Origin: an uncultured Clostridium sp.
GTDB lineage: Bacteria > Bacillota_A > Clostridia > TANB77 > CAG-508
NCBI GenBank assembly: GCA_948466265.1
Contig: CAOJZU010000034.1
Location: 1 to 7,382, forward strand
Reading direction: 5' to 3'
Length of the DNA: 7,382 nucleotides
Part shown: piece by piece, positions 6,507-7,382 of the stretch
Layout of the letters: each line of letters begins with the position of its first letter
How positions within the stretch are numbered: the stretch's first letter is position 1
The notes under the pieces: model-generated
Told to the model about the DNA's origin: nothing
The model's database searches: none
What the model saw: the letters and a program-made list of their open reading frames with translations, nothing else
Program-made: the position numbers and the translations under genes

Positions 6507-6551
6507 ACTGCGAACGATCGCAGTAGATCGAACCTGAGTAAAAACAGGTTC
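6507..6551 (+). ncRNA. Two tandem hairpins, possible small RNA or structured 3' UTR
   Basis: ACTGCG (6507-6512) pairs with CGCAGT (6519-6524) over a 6-base loop. GAACCTG (6530-6536) pairs with CAGGTTC (6545-6551) over an 8-base loop. Both are more GC-rich than their surroundings, lie just after the GT-like gene, and are followed 46 bases later by a terminator. No known RNA family is recognised and no separate promoter is clear. Confidence 0.4.
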
Positions 6552-6597
6552 AAGAACAAGTAATCAAATAAACTAGTTGATAGTGTAATATTATCAA

Positions 6598-6628
6598 AAA
6601 ATGGAGGGTTGATCTAAGCCTCCATTTT
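6598..6628 (+). terminator. Bidirectional Rho-independent terminator
   Basis: AAAATGGAGG (6598-6607) pairs perfectly with CCTCCATTTT (6619-6628). A T-run lies on the plus side, and the A-run at 6596-6601 forms a T-run on the minus side. It closes the TauE to GT-like transcript and the minus-strand XRE gene ending at 6653. Confidence 0.85.
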
Positions 6629-6652
6629 CTAAACTATTAATAAGATAATATT

Positions 6653-6964
6653 TTAGAATAGTATTAAGAATGTTATTAACCTACCATTTTTTTTGTTTAG
6701 AGGCTTAATATTTTCTGTTTCAGGCAAATCATATAAATCTAAAATGGACTTTTTCAAGGCTATTGCAAAACCTAGAACTTCAAAATCAGCAATAAATTTA
6801 TTACAATTTTCAATCTTAGAAATATCACTTCGGCTGATTTGATATCCTAAAACCTGCATTCTTGCACATAAATCCTCTTGAGTAATCTTTTCAGTTTTCC
6901 TAATATATTTAATCTTAGAACCTATAATATTAAATCTATCTCCAAATTTATTAAATTTTTTCAT
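6653..6964 (-). CDS. XRE-family helix-turn-helix regulator
   Basis: A 103-residue protein with an N-terminal Cro/C1-type domain: 'GSKIKYIRKTEKITQEDLCA' is followed by the recognition region 'GYQISRSDISKIENCNKFIA' and 'FEVLGFAIALKKSILDLYDL', the form common in Clostridia. The C-terminal 25 residues are basic then hydrophobic. The start is the ATG at 6962-6964, because AAGGAGG lies 7 bases upstream; an ATG at 6982 would place that site inside the gene. It contains CGA for Arg ('SRS') and no CGG. It diverges from the prepilin-like gene, whose promoter has a palindrome that it may bind. Confidence 0.88.
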   Translation of the reverse strand: MKKFNKFGDRFNIIGSKIKYIRKTEKITQEDLCARMQVLGYQISRSDISKIENCNKFIADFEVLGFAIALKKSILDLYDLPETENIKPLNKKNGRLITFLILF

Positions 6965-7070
6965 ATTAAAACCTCCTTGCATTAAACCTTATAAAATCTA
7001 GAGAGAATATTGTTTTAGGGATTTTCTATAAATTACCAACAAAAAATCTCTATAAAAGAACAAATATATA

Positions 7071-7099
7071 TTGATTTTATAAAAAATAAATGTTAAAAT
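7071..7099 (+). promoter_or_regulatory. Extended -10 promoter for the prepilin-like gene
   Basis: TTGATT (7071-7076), a 17-base spacer, then TAAAAT (7094-7099) preceded by TGT, an extended -10. The predicted start near 7106 gives a leader of about 200 bases before ATG 7312. Confidence 0.6.
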
Positions 7100-7117
7100 T
7101 GTTCTATAGACGAACAA
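7099..7117. promoter_or_regulatory. Palindromic candidate operator overlapping the promoter start
   Basis: TTGTTC (7099-7104) and GAACAA (7112-7117) form a perfect 6-bp inverted repeat with a 7-base centre. A further GAACAA half-site is at 7058-7063. Placement on the transcription start is typical of a repressor site. The adjacent divergent XRE regulator is the natural candidate ligand; this is inference. Confidence 0.5.
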
Positions 7118-7150
7118 AACGTAAAAATAAGTCGAACTTTATCAGAAAAT

Positions 7151-7231
7151 CACCCTTTTGGAAAGAAATAAAAATAGTTTTTGTTTTGTTTGGTTTGACT
7201 TTGGCTATTTTTGTTTCTTTCCAAAAGGGTG
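7151..7231 (+). repeat. Long near-perfect inverted repeat (27-bp arms) in the prepilin-like gene leader
   Basis: The left arm (7151-7177, beginning CACCCTTTTGGAAAGAAA) pairs with the right arm (7205-7231, ending CCAAAAGGGTG) along all 27 bases apart from one T/G wobble. The 27-base loop (7178-7204) is almost entirely T and G, with a single A and a single C. No T-run follows on the plus strand, so it is not a standard terminator in that direction. Confidence 0.8.
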
Positions 7232-7311
7232 AAAATTCAAATATAATTAAATCATAAAAAAACTAATGTTAATTAAAAATAAACAAAAAACTAAAGAAAG
7301 GAAAAGAAAAA

Positions 7312-7382
7312 ATGAACAAAATCAAACAAAGAAGTGAAAGTGGAATAACACTAATCGCTTTACTCGTAATGATAATACTAAT
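7312..7382 (+). CDS. Prepilin-like secreted/surface protein, N-terminus only
   Basis: GAAAGGA (7296-7302) precedes ATG 7312. The visible 23 residues hold a basic start followed by 'SGITLIALLVMIIL', a type IV prepilin-type leader: cleavage is expected after the Gly, followed by a hydrophobic helix. The usual Glu at mature position 5 is Ala, as in many Clostridia surface proteins that use this leader without being main pilins. The rest lies outside the window. Given the Ig-like surface protein at the other end, this may be a similar large adhesin. There is no CGG in the visible part. Confidence 0.75.
   Translation, partial: MNKIKQRSESGITLIALLVMIIL

Noticed and set aside
6507..6524. Hairpin with an apparent 8-base loop (5-bp stem reading) as the anticodon arm of a four-base-decoding tRNA
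   Set aside because: The loop lacks T33 and a sequence complementary to CGGN, and no acceptor, D or T arms can be built around it.
6965..6982. Upstream ATG at 6982 as start of the second XRE gene
   Set aside because: It would place the perfect AAGGAGG ribosome site inside the coding region; the ATG at 6964 is correctly spaced from it.

Overview
The window is AT-rich DNA from a bacterium of Bacillota type, most likely an uncultivated anaerobic Clostridia relative. The indications are strong purine-rich ribosome binding sites, ATG/GTG/TTG starts, AGA-dominated arginine usage, a gatCAB operon and surface proteins with the class III-like prepilin leader common in that group. TGA still acts as a stop: it ends the first gene and the first TauE-like gene.

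The most notable feature is a recoding pattern. Read with the standard code, five genes look broken (the surface protein, gatA, gatB, the first TauE-like gene and a small glycosyltransferase-like gene). Every break is the same: an in-frame CGG codon whose C must be ignored, so that translation resumes one base later on GGN and inserts glycine. I count 14 such sites (9 CGGA, 4 CGGT, 1 CGGG). Skipping the C at all 14 restores full-length products and rebuilds family motifs, including the GatA nucleophile region and the GatB N-terminus. Nine further CGG triplets lie out of frame inside genes (for example ACG-GTA, TCG-GAT, GGC-GGA) and need no correction. I see no in-frame CGG read as arginine. 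The effect therefore follows codon phase, which argues against a simple sequencing error. The likely explanation is that CGG is unassigned or hungry and triggers +1 frameshifting, or that CGGN is read as a four-base glycine codon.

Layout. 3-968 (+): 3' end of a large surface protein with an Ig-like domain, followed by a hairpin. 1080-4577 (+): a promoter, then gatC, gatA and gatB, which make the amidotransferase that produces Gln-tRNA(Gln) and/or Asn-tRNA(Asn). gatC and gatA are separated by an unusual spacer holding a 121-bp segment bounded by inverted repeats. A terminator at 4583-4624 separates gatB from a convergent small XRE regulator (minus, 4630-4848). 5094-5828 (+): two overlapping half-length TauE/SafE membrane proteins. 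5895-6035: a 46-residue membrane-anchored basic protein. 6108-6471: a short glycosyltransferase-A-like protein with an N-terminal membrane segment. 6507-6628: three hairpins, the last a bidirectional terminator. 6653-6964 (minus): a second XRE regulator. Its upstream region holds a divergent promoter with a palindromic candidate operator and a 27-bp-arm hairpin in the leader of a prepilin-like gene that runs off the end (7312-7382).

The recoded genes include essential translation genes (gatA, gatB), so the cell must handle CGG efficiently. The window contains no tRNA or release-factor gene that would show the mechanism.
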